From Lonsdalea quercina subsp. quercina (GTDB lineage: Bacteria; Pseudomonadota; Gammaproteobacteria; Enterobacterales; Enterobacteriaceae), in the NCBI RefSeq assembly GCF_000688655.1, contig NZ_JIBO01000002.1, positions 58,402 through 63,809 of the forward strand: DNA of 5,408 nt, given 5' to 3'. A program made the translations under genes and the position numbers. The notes under the pieces are model-generated. The model was not told the DNA's origin and searched no databases. It was given only the letters and a program-made list of their open reading frames with translations. This document shows, in pieces, positions 1 through 5,408 of the stretch (position 1 is its first letter; each line of letters starts with the position of its first letter).

Positions 1-1580
1 TGGCGTTCAGCCCGTCAATGCCCAAACCGATGGCCGCCCGCTGCAATTATCTTTATGCCAAATGGGTCACAGGGCAGCGTCAGGGCTTATGGGAGCAGAA
101 CCGAGATATCTGGTTGAATGGTCATTCGCTGCCGGCGAGCTGCGACAATTTGTTGACGTCCTGGCAGCAGTCGGGAATTTTGACGCCCTCGGTGGTTCTT
201 GAACGTATCCTCCTGGCGATGGATTCGGGTAGTAGTAGTTTAGTGGCGCATCTGGTGCGGCAATTGCCGCCGGACTATCAAACCATCGCCGATGCGTTGA
301 GCGCGCTGCAACGCGATCCGATGACGCTGGAACATTTCGCCCGTACCGTCGGGCCGACGGATTTCAGCCGTAAAGTCACGCTGACGGCGTTTAAACGCGT
401 TGTCCGTCAGGATCCTGATGAGGCGCGTTCCATGTTGCCCATTATCGTGCGTTTACAGGGGTTGAGTAGTAGTGAGCGCAGCAAGATGGAAGAAGACGTG
501 GTATGGCGTCTGATGGGGAAAGAGATCTCTGGCGAGCAGGCGGAATGGCGTGATGCGGTGATACAACGTAGTCAGTCAACCGCCTTGCTGGAACGTCGCG
601 TGCGAATGGCGTTGGGAGAAGGCGACCGACGTGGACTGGCGGTGTGGTTGGCGCGCCTGCCCGCCGAGACATTGCAAAAGGACGAGTGGCGATACTGGCG
701 AGCTCGGCTGGCAATCGAAAATGGGCAACGTGCAGAAGGCGAAGCGCAGCTGCGTGAATTGATGAAAGCCCGCGGTTTCTATCCCATGATCGCAGCGCAG
801 CAGCTGAAAACCCAATATCCCTTAACGATCAAGGTGGCGGCCAAACCCGATCGAACGGTGGAGCAACTTGCTGAAGTCGCGCGTATTCGTGAGCTGATGT
901 ACTGGCATATGGATAATCTGGCGCGCACCGAGTGGTCAGGGCTGGTGGCGAGTCGTGAGCGGTTACAACAGGAGGCGCTGGCTCGTTTTTCATTCGATCA
1001 AGGCTGGTACGATCTTAGCGTTCAGGCCACGATTATCGCCAAGATGTGGGACAACCTGGAAGAACGTTTCCCGCTCGCCTGGAACGATGAATTCCGTCGT
1101 GCGACTCAGGGCAAAGACATATCTCAAAGCTATGCGATGGCGATAGCGCGACAGGAAAGCGCGTGGAATTCTCAGGCGAAGTCCGCCGTGGGCGCGTCAG
1201 GTCTGATGCAATTGATGCCGGCGACAGCGTTGCACACTGCCAAAAAATTTGATGTCGCGAGCTATTCCAATAGTGCACAGCTCATGGATCCGCAGACCAA
1301 CATCGAGTTGGGTACGCTCTATTTGGAGTATGTTTACCAGTCGTTTGGTCAAAACCGCATTCTGGCGTCTGCCGCGTATAACGCTGGGCCGTCTCGGGTC
1401 AATACCTGGCTGGGAAACAGTAACGGGCGTATCGACGCCGTCGCGTTTGTGGAAAGTATCCCGTTTTCGGAAACACGGAATTACGTCAAAAATGTGCTGG
1501 CTTATGACGCGTATTATCGCTACTTCTTGAAACATAACTCGCCGGTGTTAACGGACAGCGAATGGCAGCACCGCTATTAG
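1..1580 (+). CDS. slt: Soluble lytic murein transglycosylase Slt (Slt70), 5'-truncated by window edge
   Basis: Periplasmic enzyme that cleaves the MurNAc-GlcNAc bond of peptidoglycan non-hydrolytically, giving 1,6-anhydromuropeptides for cell wall turnover. The frame is open from base 3 (first full codons read A-F-S-P-S, then Met at 18), so that Met is internal; about 120 N-terminal residues, including the signal peptide, lie upstream. Counting from this Met, residues 1 to about 260 match the alpha-helical U-domain ring of E. coli Slt70, about 283-350 the linker domain, and about 353-520 the lysozyme-like catalytic domain. The catalytic Glu is E380 in RQESAWN, corresponding to Glu478 of mature E. 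coli Slt70. GASGLMQLMP (392-401) and AAYNAGP (452-458) are the other family motifs. The C-terminus ends at the same position as E. coli mature residue 618, so the domain layout is intact. Identification is from recalled E. coli sequence and is firm. Confidence 0.97.
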   Translation, partial: AFSPSMPKPMAARCNYLYAKWVTGQRQGLWEQNRDIWLNGHSLPASCDNLLTSWQQSGILTPSVVLERILLAMDSGSSSLVAHLVRQLPPDYQTIADALSALQRDPMTLEHFARTVGPTDFSRKVTLTAFKRVVRQDPDEARSMLPIIVRLQGLSSSERSKMEEDVVWRLMGKEISGEQAEWRDAVIQRSQSTALLERRVRMALGEGDRRGLAVWLARLPAETLQKDEWRYWRARLAIENGQRAEGEAQLRELMKARGFYPMIAAQQLKTQYPLTIKVAAKPDRTVEQLAEVARIRELMYWHMDNLARTEWSGLVASRERLQQEALARFSFDQGWYDLSVQATIIAKMWDNLEERFPLAWNDEFRRATQGKDISQSYAMAIARQESAWNSQAKSAVGASGLMQLMPATALHTAKKFDVASYSNSAQLMDPQTNIELGTLYLEYVYQSFGQNRILASAAYNAGPSRVNTWLGNSNGRIDAVAFVESIPFSETRNYVKNVLAYDAYYRYFLKHNSPVLTDSEWQHRY

Positions 1581-1672
1581 ACTGGCTGCAGGTCAAGGTC
1601 GTCGGAAGTGGCTACTTTGGCCAGATAACGCATGCAAAGGTGTTTTACGATGTAAATTCGTTTCTTAAAACA

Positions 1673-1702
1673 TGTTATGCTTGCGTACTAGTTTCTTGAT
1701 AT
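1673..1702 (+). promoter_or_regulatory. trpR promoter (extended -10) with degenerate trp operator
   Basis: An extended -10 element, TGTTATGCT, lies at 1673-1681 (TG, one base, then TATGCT, 4 of 6 against TATAAT), predicting a transcript start near 1688. No good -35 is seen at 16-18 bases upstream, as is tolerated with an extended -10. Directly downstream, 1685-1693 reads GTACTAGTT, identical to one half of the symmetric TrpR operator consensus. The other half (1694-1702, TCTTGATAT) matches only 3 of 9 positions. trpR is autoregulated in E. coli, and an operator overlapping the start site fits that. The promoter is inferred from sequence alone; the operator would be a weak one. Confidence 0.6.
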
Positions 1703-1713
1703 GGCAAAAGGCT

Positions 1714-2040
1714 ATGACGACACCATCTCCTTACGATCCCGCACTGTCGGAAGAAGACAATGAAAACTGGTCTTATTTTCTGGATCTTTTAAGGCAATCA
1801 GTGAAGGACGACCTGGCGCTACCGCTGTTGCAGTTGCTGTTGACGGCGGATGAACGTACAGCGCTCGGAACTCGGGTGCGTATTATTCAGGAGTTGATGC
1901 GCGGTGACTTGAGTCAGCGCGAGCTGAAAAACGAATTAGGGGCCGGCATTGCAACCATCACGCGAGGGTCGAATAGTTTGAAAGCTGCACCGCCCGACTT
2001 GAAGAATTGGCTTGAAGCGCAGCTTCTGGAAAAAAAATAG
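1714..2040 (+). CDS. trpR: Trp operon repressor TrpR
   Basis: Dimeric cytoplasmic repressor that binds L-tryptophan and then represses trp biosynthesis, aroH and its own gene. From the ATG at 1714 the protein is 108 residues, the same as E. coli TrpR, and aligns to it without gaps. The helix-turn-helix region, [18 protein letters not shown] (68-85), is essentially identical to E. coli. Tryptophan-contacting residues known from E. coli are all kept: T44, R54, R84, G85 and S88. The in-frame ATG at 1672 would add 14 residues, but it lies upstream of the predicted -10 and transcript start, and the added residues match nothing in TrpR, so 1714 is preferred. The ribosome site is weak: AAAAGG ends only 2 bases before the ATG. 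The N-terminal arm (1-16) is diverged, as is usual. The gene converges on yjjX, with 21 bases between stop codons. Confidence 0.97.
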   Translation: MTTPSPYDPALSEEDNENWSYFLDLLRQSVKDDLALPLLQLLLTADERTALGTRVRIIQELMRGDLSQRELKNELGAGIATITRGSNSLKAAPPDLKNWLEAQLLEKK

Positions 2041-2057
2041 GGGAGTTCGACGGGATA

Positions 2058-2078
2058 CGGTTTACGCCTTGGAAACCG
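2058..2078. other. Small hairpin between convergent trpR and yjjX ends
   Basis: CGGTTT at 2058-2063 can pair with AAACCG at 2073-2078 around a 9-base loop. It overlaps the yjjX stop codon and starts 17 bases after the trpR stop. No T-run follows on the plus strand. On the minus strand a run of eight U follows about 20 bases later, from the A8 at 2030-2037 in the last codons of trpR, which is too far for a standard intrinsic terminator. This may be chance or a weak 3'-end structure. Confidence 0.2.
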
Positions 2079-2595
2079 CCTGTTGAAACAACGTGTTGTG
2101 AAACGGCACCAAGGCCAGTAGTAAGGCCTGATGATAAACGCTGGCCCGTGTCAGCTTACCATTGGTGAACACGCCAATCGCGCCGCCTTTTTGATTCACG
2201 TTTTCAATACCGCTCAGGCGCGCCATTTCTTCGCCTAGCTCTCGGCCTTCGCGAACCCCCAGCAGGACCGCTTCTGGGAGCATCAAACTGGCGGAACGGG
2301 ACTCTCCCCGAATCGTCGCGTTCTCGACAACCATCCAGGCGAAAGTCATGTTGTCTTCGATGCCGGCCTCGACCCCGACCCAGAAATCAGCCTCGGGACG
2401 AACCTGACGGGCCATCATGACGCGGTTTCTTGCCCCCGTACGTGTTTCCGAGGAACCCAAAGGCTGATGTGGAACGCCGCTGTCTACGTCGACTCCCTCA
2501 ATGCGGCAATTTTCCGCACCAAAAACATCAGCAAATGCTAAAGTTACGGCGTTGATTTTTGCCGGGTTAGTCGTAGACGCTACAACGTAATACAT
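2062..2595 (-). CDS. yjjX: Inosine/xanthosine triphosphatase YjjX
   Basis: House-cleaning NTPase of the YjjX family that hydrolyses ITP and XTP, keeping deaminated purine nucleotides out of nucleic acids; cytoplasmic. The protein is 177 residues, against about 170 in E. coli. The N-terminal phosphate-binding segment [11 protein letters not shown] (6-16) matches the family. Other conserved blocks are [20 protein letters not shown] near residue 40-60, [13 protein letters not shown] in the middle, and [19 protein letters not shown] toward the C-terminus. The start at 2595 aligns with E. coli Met1; upstream is only a weak purine-rich site (AGAGA, 2601-2605 on the minus strand, 5 bases away). The gene is transcribed away from gpmB and toward trpR, so it is a single-gene unit. 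Identification is firm; activity is taken from the family. Confidence 0.95.
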   Translation of the reverse strand: MYYVVASTTNPAKINAVTLAFADVFGAENCRIEGVDVDSGVPHQPLGSSETRTGARNRVMMARQVRPEADFWVGVEAGIEDNMTFAWMVVENATIRGESRSASLMLPEAVLLGVREGRELGEEMARLSGIENVNQKGGAIGVFTNGKLTRASVYHQALLLALVPFHNTLFQQAVSKA

Positions 2596-2627
2596 AATGT
2601 TCTCTACTCTAGTCGTTAATTTGACGC

Positions 2628-2635
2628 AGTATAAC
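2628..2635. promoter_or_regulatory. Overlapping -10-like elements in the yjjX/gpmB divergent gap
   Basis: The sequence AGTATAAC contains TATACT on the minus strand (2633 to 2628) and TATAAC on the plus strand (2630-2635), each 5 of 6 to the -10 consensus. The minus-strand reading would start yjjX transcripts near 2621 with a leader of about 25 bases, which is workable. The plus-strand reading would start near 2642, after the gpmB ribosome site, so it is less likely to drive gpmB. Neither has a convincing -35. Confidence 0.3.
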
Positions 2636-2646
2636 GGAAAACAATC

Positions 2647-3297
2647 ATGTTACAGGTATATCTTGTTCGCCACGGAGAAACCGAATGGAACGTGGCGCGG
2701 CGCATCCAGGGGCAATCAGATAGCAAACTGACGTCGGTGGGCGAGCAGCAGGCTCATCGCGTGGCGGAACGGGTAAAAAATCTGGGAATTACCCACATCA
2801 TTGCCAGTGATCTGGGCCGAACGCGCCGTACGGCCGAAATCATTTCAGAGGGCTGCGGCGGTTGCCCCATTCTGCTCGAACCCAACCTGCGTGAGCTGAA
2901 CATGGGGGTTCTGGAAGAGCGTCTGATCGACTCGCTTAATAGCGAGGAAGAAGGATGGCGCAAGCAAATTGTGGATGGCACACGAGATGGTCGTATTCCT
3001 AAAGGGGAGTCACTCTCCGAATTGGCCGAGCGGACGCACAAGGTGCTTGAGTTTTGCCTGACTCTGCCTCCCGGTAGCCGTCCTCTGCTGGTGAGCCACG
3101 GTATTGCACTGGGTTGTTTGCTCGGAACGCTACTGGGTTTACCTGCCTGGGCAGAGCGGCGACTTCGTTTGCGTAATTGTTCGCTGTCCCGTATTGACCA
3201 CCAGCAGAGTCCGTGGCTGGCTTCTGGTTGGGTCGTTGAGACGGCCGGCGACGTTTCCCATCTGGATGCCCCGGCACTGGACGAACTACAGCGCTAG
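2647..3297 (+). CDS. gpmB: Histidine phosphatase-family protein GpmB (YtjC)
   Basis: Member of the cofactor-independent-of-metal histidine phosphatase (dPGM-like) superfamily; 216 residues against 215 in E. coli. The active-site motif [10 protein letters not shown] (6-15) carries the phospho-acceptor H9 with R8, R58 lies in [13 protein letters not shown]83 in LRELNMG is the likely acid, and H151 in VSHGIAL is the second catalytic histidine. The C-terminal stretch from about residue 170 onward is nearly identical to E. coli. The name implies phosphoglycerate mutase, but in enterobacteria this paralogue is generally thought to be a phosphatase of uncertain substrate, so mutase activity should not be assumed. 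A weak GGA site sits 8 bases before the ATG. One residue is inserted near 70-73, creating a C-G-G-C motif. The stop codon overlaps that of rob on the other strand. Confidence 0.95.
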   Translation: MLQVYLVRHGETEWNVARRIQGQSDSKLTSVGEQQAHRVAERVKNLGITHIIASDLGRTRRTAEIISEGCGGCPILLEPNLRELNMGVLEERLIDSLNSEEEGWRKQIVDGTRDGRIPKGESLSELAERTHKVLEFCLTLPPGSRPLLVSHGIALGCLLGTLLGLPAWAERRLRLRNCSLSRIDHQQSPWLASGWVVETAGDVSHLDAPALDELQR

Positions 3298-3300
3298 CGC
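3291..3300. other. Perfect palindrome holding the stop codons of gpmB and rob
   Basis: GCGCTAGCGC is a perfect 10-base inverted repeat. Its central CTAG gives TAG to gpmB on the plus strand (3295-3297) and TAG to rob on the minus strand (3294-3296), so the two coding regions overlap by four bases. There is no intergenic space and no T-rich terminator here, so each transcript must run into the other gene's 3' end. Confidence 0.9.
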
Positions 3301-4163
3301 CGCACCGGGATGAAGTATTCGCAGCAGATCACCGCAGGTGCTTCATCCGGTCTCACTCCGCCGGACAGCTTGAAACGCTCGATGTCGGACCCTTTGCGCC
3401 GGGTCAGCTTGAGGGTCGGCAGGCAGGTGTCATACAGGCTGACAATAAAGTTCTGAAGATCATCTTTCGGGCCTTCATAGTTGAACTTCACGTACTCGCC
3501 GCCCGGCAGGGTGATGGATTCGCCTGGGGCAGTGCCTTCCGGAACGTTATCTGGCTCCATCGCCGTGGTATAGAGCACTTCATGCTCGTCATCTTTGTCT
3601 TTGCTCGGACGAGAGTGAGCCAATCCATACAATCGGTCTGGAATTTGCTTGGCGTCACCGAGATACTGGCGCCAGTAATGAACCCTAAGCTCCATTCGGA
3701 AATGGCACAGCTGTTCCAACGTGCCGCTATAAATTTGCGTCAGGCCTACCAGTTTTATTTCTGGCAGTGTGATGAACTCAGGCTGAGGCATGGTAAAAGC
3801 GCCCAGTCGAATTGGAGCCTGAATGCCATGAGTATTCCAGTCATCCGAGCGTCGGTATGATGCCGGCGTTTGGGAAAATTGTTTCTTAAACGCGCGTGTG
3901 AAGGTTTGCTGAGAATCAAAACGATATTGCAGAGCGATATCCAGAATGGGCCGGCTCGTCAGGCATAGTGCCACGGCGGCTTTGGTCAGACGTCGGGCAC
4001 GGATGTAAGAGCCGATGGCATGGCCCGTGACGTCCTTGAACATTCTCTGCAGATGCCATTTCGAATAACCCGCTTTTGCCGCGACTTTGTCCAGCGACAA
4101 AGGCTGGTCCAGGTGACCTTCCAGCCAGTTAAGCAGGTCATGTATGATACTGGCTTGATCCAT
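3294..4163 (-). CDS. rob: AraC/XylS-family transcriptional activator Rob
   Basis: Right origin-binding protein, a paralogue of MarA and SoxS that activates marbox promoters (acrAB, micF, superoxide and solvent tolerance genes). At 289 residues it equals E. coli Rob in length. The N-terminal AraC DNA-binding domain (about 1-105) holds two helix-turn-helix units: LDKVAAKAGYSKWHLQRMFK (24-43), with W36 and R40 in the recognition helix as in E. coli, and RPILDIALQYRFDSQQTFTR (71-90). The C-terminal part (about 120-289) is the GyrI-like effector domain, more diverged, with LYGL, the acidic KDKDDEHEV stretch, GGEYVKFNYEG and the final IPVRR all recognisable. A good ribosome site, GAGGA (4170-4174 on the minus strand), sits 6 bases before the ATG and fixes the start. 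Transcribed divergently from creA and convergently with gpmB. Confidence 0.97.
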   Translation of the reverse strand: MDQASIIHDLLNWLEGHLDQPLSLDKVAAKAGYSKWHLQRMFKDVTGHAIGSYIRARRLTKAAVALCLTSRPILDIALQYRFDSQQTFTRAFKKQFSQTPASYRRSDDWNTHGIQAPIRLGAFTMPQPEFITLPEIKLVGLTQIYSGTLEQLCHFRMELRVHYWRQYLGDAKQIPDRLYGLAHSRPSKDKDDEHEVLYTTAMEPDNVPEGTAPGESITLPGGEYVKFNYEGPKDDLQNFIVSLYDTCLPTLKLTRRKGSDIERFKLSGGVRPDEAPAVICCEYFIPVRR

Positions 4164-4212
4164 AGCTCGTCCTCATAGAACACTCAGAGCGATAAAGGTT
4201 ATAAGACGCTGC

Positions 4213-4221
4213 ATGATAGCA
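4213..4221 (-). promoter_or_regulatory. Probable rob promoter, extended -10
   Basis: On the minus strand 4221 to 4213 reads TGCTATCAT, a full extended -10 (TG, one base, TATCAT at 5 of 6). It predicts a start near 4206 and a leader of about 43 bases before the rob ATG. No clear -35 or marbox was recognised by eye in the flanking bases. Confidence 0.45.
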
Positions 4222-4321
4222 ACTTTTTTCATCTACGACTGCCAGGAATTTCAGGTAAAGGCTCAAGGGCGCACGTCGGCAGAGTGACTATTCGCAGCCG
4301 GTGAAGCAAAATAAGCTTTCT

Positions 4322-4327
4322 TAAAAT
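4322..4327 (+). promoter_or_regulatory. Possible creA -10 element
   Basis: TAAAAT at 4322-4327 is 5 of 6 to the -10 consensus and would place a start near 4334, about 40 bases before the chosen creA ATG. The expected -35 region (around 4299-4306, including GTGAAG) is poor. This is the best candidate in the AT-rich stretch before creA but remains weak. Confidence 0.3.
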
Positions 4328-4374
4328 ACCTCTACACGCCATGAGTGATGGCTACATATCAGGAAAATTGCAAA

Positions 4375-4854
4375 ATGTTCAAAAAGTCATTGTTGAGTCT
4401 TGGACTCTTTCTAAGCGTTGCGGTTTCAGCGAGTGCTGAAGAGGTGGGCTCTGTAGATACGGTATTCAAGCTGTTTGGTCCCGACCATAAAATTGTGGTG
4501 GAGGCTTTTGACGACCCGGATGTCACCAACGTTACCTGCTATCTGAGCCGGGCTAAAACGGGAGGGATCAAGGGGGGATTAGGGTTGGCCGAAGATACGG
4601 CTGACGCGGCAATCTCGTGTCAACAGGTGGGGCCGATCACGTTGAGCGAGAAAATCACGAAGAGTAAAGGGAAGGGCAACGTGGTTTTCCAACAGCGCAC
4701 TTCGTTAATTTTCAAAAAATTACAGGTAGTGAGATTTTACGATGAGAAACGCAATGCGTTGATCTATCTAACTTACTCTGACCGTGTCATCGACGGTTCG
4801 CCCAAAAATGCGCTCAGCGCGGTGCCTATAATGGCGTGGGGAAAAACGCAGTAA
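4375..4854 (+). CDS. creA: CreA family secreted protein
   Basis: Conserved periplasmic protein of unknown function, named from its place at the head of the E. coli creABCD operon. From the ATG at 4375 it has 159 residues (E. coli CreA 157). The first 21 residues form a signal peptide: lysines at 3-4, a hydrophobic core [13 protein letters not shown], and an A-S-A cleavage site before EEVGS. The mature part is highly conserved, with [34 protein letters not shown] and [13 protein letters not shown]55 and C82 are the only cysteines and could form a disulfide in the periplasm. The start at 4375 is chosen because AGGA (4361-4364) lies 10 bases upstream and the signal peptide then begins correctly; a GTG at 4345 or ATG at 4348 would add about ten polar residues that match nothing in CreA. 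The usual partner genes creBCD do not follow. Confidence 0.93.
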   Translation: MFKKSLLSLGLFLSVAVSASAEEVGSVDTVFKLFGPDHKIVVEAFDDPDVTNVTCYLSRAKTGGIKGGLGLAEDTADAAISCQQVGPITLSEKITKSKGKGNVVFQQRTSLIFKKLQVVRFYDEKRNALIYLTYSDRVIDGSPKNALSAVPIMAWGKTQ

Positions 4855-4866
4855 TGCCGTAGAGAG

Positions 4867-4899
4867 GGGCAAACCGGAGGCTTTCGTTCCGGTCTGCCC
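4867..4899. terminator. Hairpin between creA and arcA, possible bidirectional terminator
   Basis: GGGCA (4867-4871) and ACCGGA (4873-4878) pair with TCCGGT (4888-4893) and TGCCC (4895-4899), giving an 11-pair stem with one A/C mismatch and a 9-base loop. It sits 12 bases after the creA stop and 6 bases after the arcA stop, the expected place for a shared terminator. It lacks a clean U-run on either side (AACCCGTTACT on the plus strand, CTCTCTACGG on the minus strand), so termination may be inefficient, or the structure may instead protect mRNA 3' ends. Confidence 0.5.
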
Positions 4900-4905
4900 A
4901 ACCCG

Positions 4906-5408
4906 TTACTCTTCCAGATCACCACAGAAACGGTAACCTTCGCCATGAATAGTGGCGATGATTTCCGGCGTATCGGCGGTGGATTCAAAGTGTTTACGGA
5001 TGCGGCGGATAGTGACGTCGACCGTGCGGTCATGCGGCTTTAGCTCGCGGCCGGTCATTTTCTTCAACAGTTCCGCTCGGGACTGGATTTTTCCCGGGTT
5101 TTCGCAGAAGTGCAACATGGCGCGGAACTCGCTGCGCGGCAGTTTGTATTGTTCGCCATTCGGGCTGATCAGCGAGCGGCTGTTGATATCCAGCTCCCAG
5201 CCGTTAAAACGATAGCTTTCCACCAGACGGCGCTCTTCTGTGCCGCCGCCCAGATTCATGGTGCGAGACAGCAGGTTGCGTGCTCGGATGGTCAGTTCAC
5301 GCGGGTTAAACGGCTTGGTGATGTAATCGTCAGCGCCAATTTCCAGGCCCAGAATCTTGTCGACTTCGTTATCACGGCCCGTGAGAAACATCAGCGCCAC
5401 GCTGGCTT
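4906..5408 (-). CDS. arcA: Aerobic respiration control response regulator ArcA, 5' part outside window
   Basis: OmpR/PhoB-family response regulator which, phosphorylated by ArcB under low oxygen, represses aerobic respiration genes and activates fermentative ones. The window holds residues 73-238 plus the last two bases of codon 72, by gap-free alignment with E. coli ArcA (238 residues). The GTG at 5400-5398 is the internal V75, not a start. The receiver part shows [20 protein letters not shown] and the conserved switch lysine in TKPFNPRE (K103); the phosphorylation site D54 is upstream of the window. The winged-helix DNA-binding domain follows (about 135-236), with [26 protein letters not shown] and the final [10 protein letters not shown]. 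The only notable divergence from E. coli is around residues 127-134 in the interdomain linker. It converges on creA, with 51 bases between the stop codons. Confidence 0.97.
   Translation of the reverse strand, partial: ASVALMFLTGRDNEVDKILGLEIGADDYITKPFNPRELTIRARNLLSRTMNLGGGTEERRLVESYRFNGWELDINSRSLISPNGEQYKLPRSEFRAMLHFCENPGKIQSRAELLKKMTGRELKPHDRTVDVTIRRIRKHFESTADTPEIIATIHGEGYRFCGDLEE

Noticed and set aside
228..242. Short AGT trinucleotide run in slt, with a similar GAGTAGTAGTGAG near 464
   Set aside because: Only three to four units each, in frame, encoding serine runs on the helical ring; not a meaningful repeat array.
442..1535. Several minus-strand and alternate-frame open frames of 60-112 codons inside slt
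   Set aside because: They lie wholly within a strongly conserved Slt reading frame, have no recognisable protein features, and are the expected by-product of GC-rich coding sequence.
1581..1672. Search for a terminator or small RNA after slt
   Set aside because: No stable stem followed by a T-run and no recognisable RNA could be found by eye.
2754..3313. Open frames antisense to, or out of frame with, gpmB
   Set aside because: Arginine- and proline-rich low-quality translations overlapping a well-matched conserved gene, with no ribosome sites.
3582..3860. Plus-strand open frame of 92 codons antisense to rob
   Set aside because: Fully inside the effector-domain coding part of Rob, no supporting motif or promoter.
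4773..5215. Open frames spanning the creA/arcA junction and antisense to arcA
   Set aside because: They cross the intergenic hairpin and overlap conserved codons of CreA and ArcA; no family resemblance.
1..5408. Undescribed defence system, mobile element or biosynthetic cluster
   Set aside because: All seven coding regions are recognisable core enterobacterial genes in conserved order, with no leftover coding space large enough for another gene.

Overview
The window is an ordinary chromosomal core segment of an Enterobacterales gammaproteobacterium. Every gene has a direct counterpart in the E. coli 99-100 min region, in nearly the same order: slt, trpR, yjjX, gpmB (ytjC), rob, creA, arcA. 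Protein similarity to E. coli is high but clearly below genus level. The creBCD genes, which lie between creA and arcA in E. coli, are absent. Together these suggest a non-Escherichia family such as Pectobacteriaceae (Brenneria, Lonsdalea, Pectobacterium or Dickeya-like). That placement is inference from remembered sequences, not from a search.

Layout. Bases 1-1580 (+) hold most of the soluble lytic transglycosylase Slt, cut at its N-terminus by the window edge. A 133-base gap carries an extended -10 promoter and a degenerate trp operator. It is followed by trpR (1714-2040, +), which converges on yjjX (2062-2595, -). yjjX and gpmB (2647-3297, +) diverge from a 51-base gap with overlapping -10-like sequences. 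gpmB and rob (3294-4163, -) converge so tightly that their stop codons share the tetranucleotide CTAG inside a 10-base palindrome. rob and creA (4375-4854, +) diverge from a 211-base regulatory region. creA converges on arcA (4906 to the window end, -) with a 33-base hairpin between them. The 5' part of arcA is outside the window.

The genes do not form one pathway. Slt recycles peptidoglycan, TrpR represses tryptophan biosynthesis, YjjX removes non-canonical purine nucleotides, GpmB is a histidine phosphatase-family protein, Rob is a MarA/SoxS-like stress activator, CreA is a periplasmic protein of unknown role, and ArcA is the response regulator of the aerobic/anaerobic switch. Strand alternates after trpR, so nearly all are separate transcription units.

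Two starts differ from the longest open frames: trpR begins at 1714 rather than 1672, and creA at 4375 rather than 4345. I see no mobile element, CRISPR array, RNA gene, phage gene or plausible undescribed system. The interest is confined to gene-boundary architecture and lineage-specific gene content.
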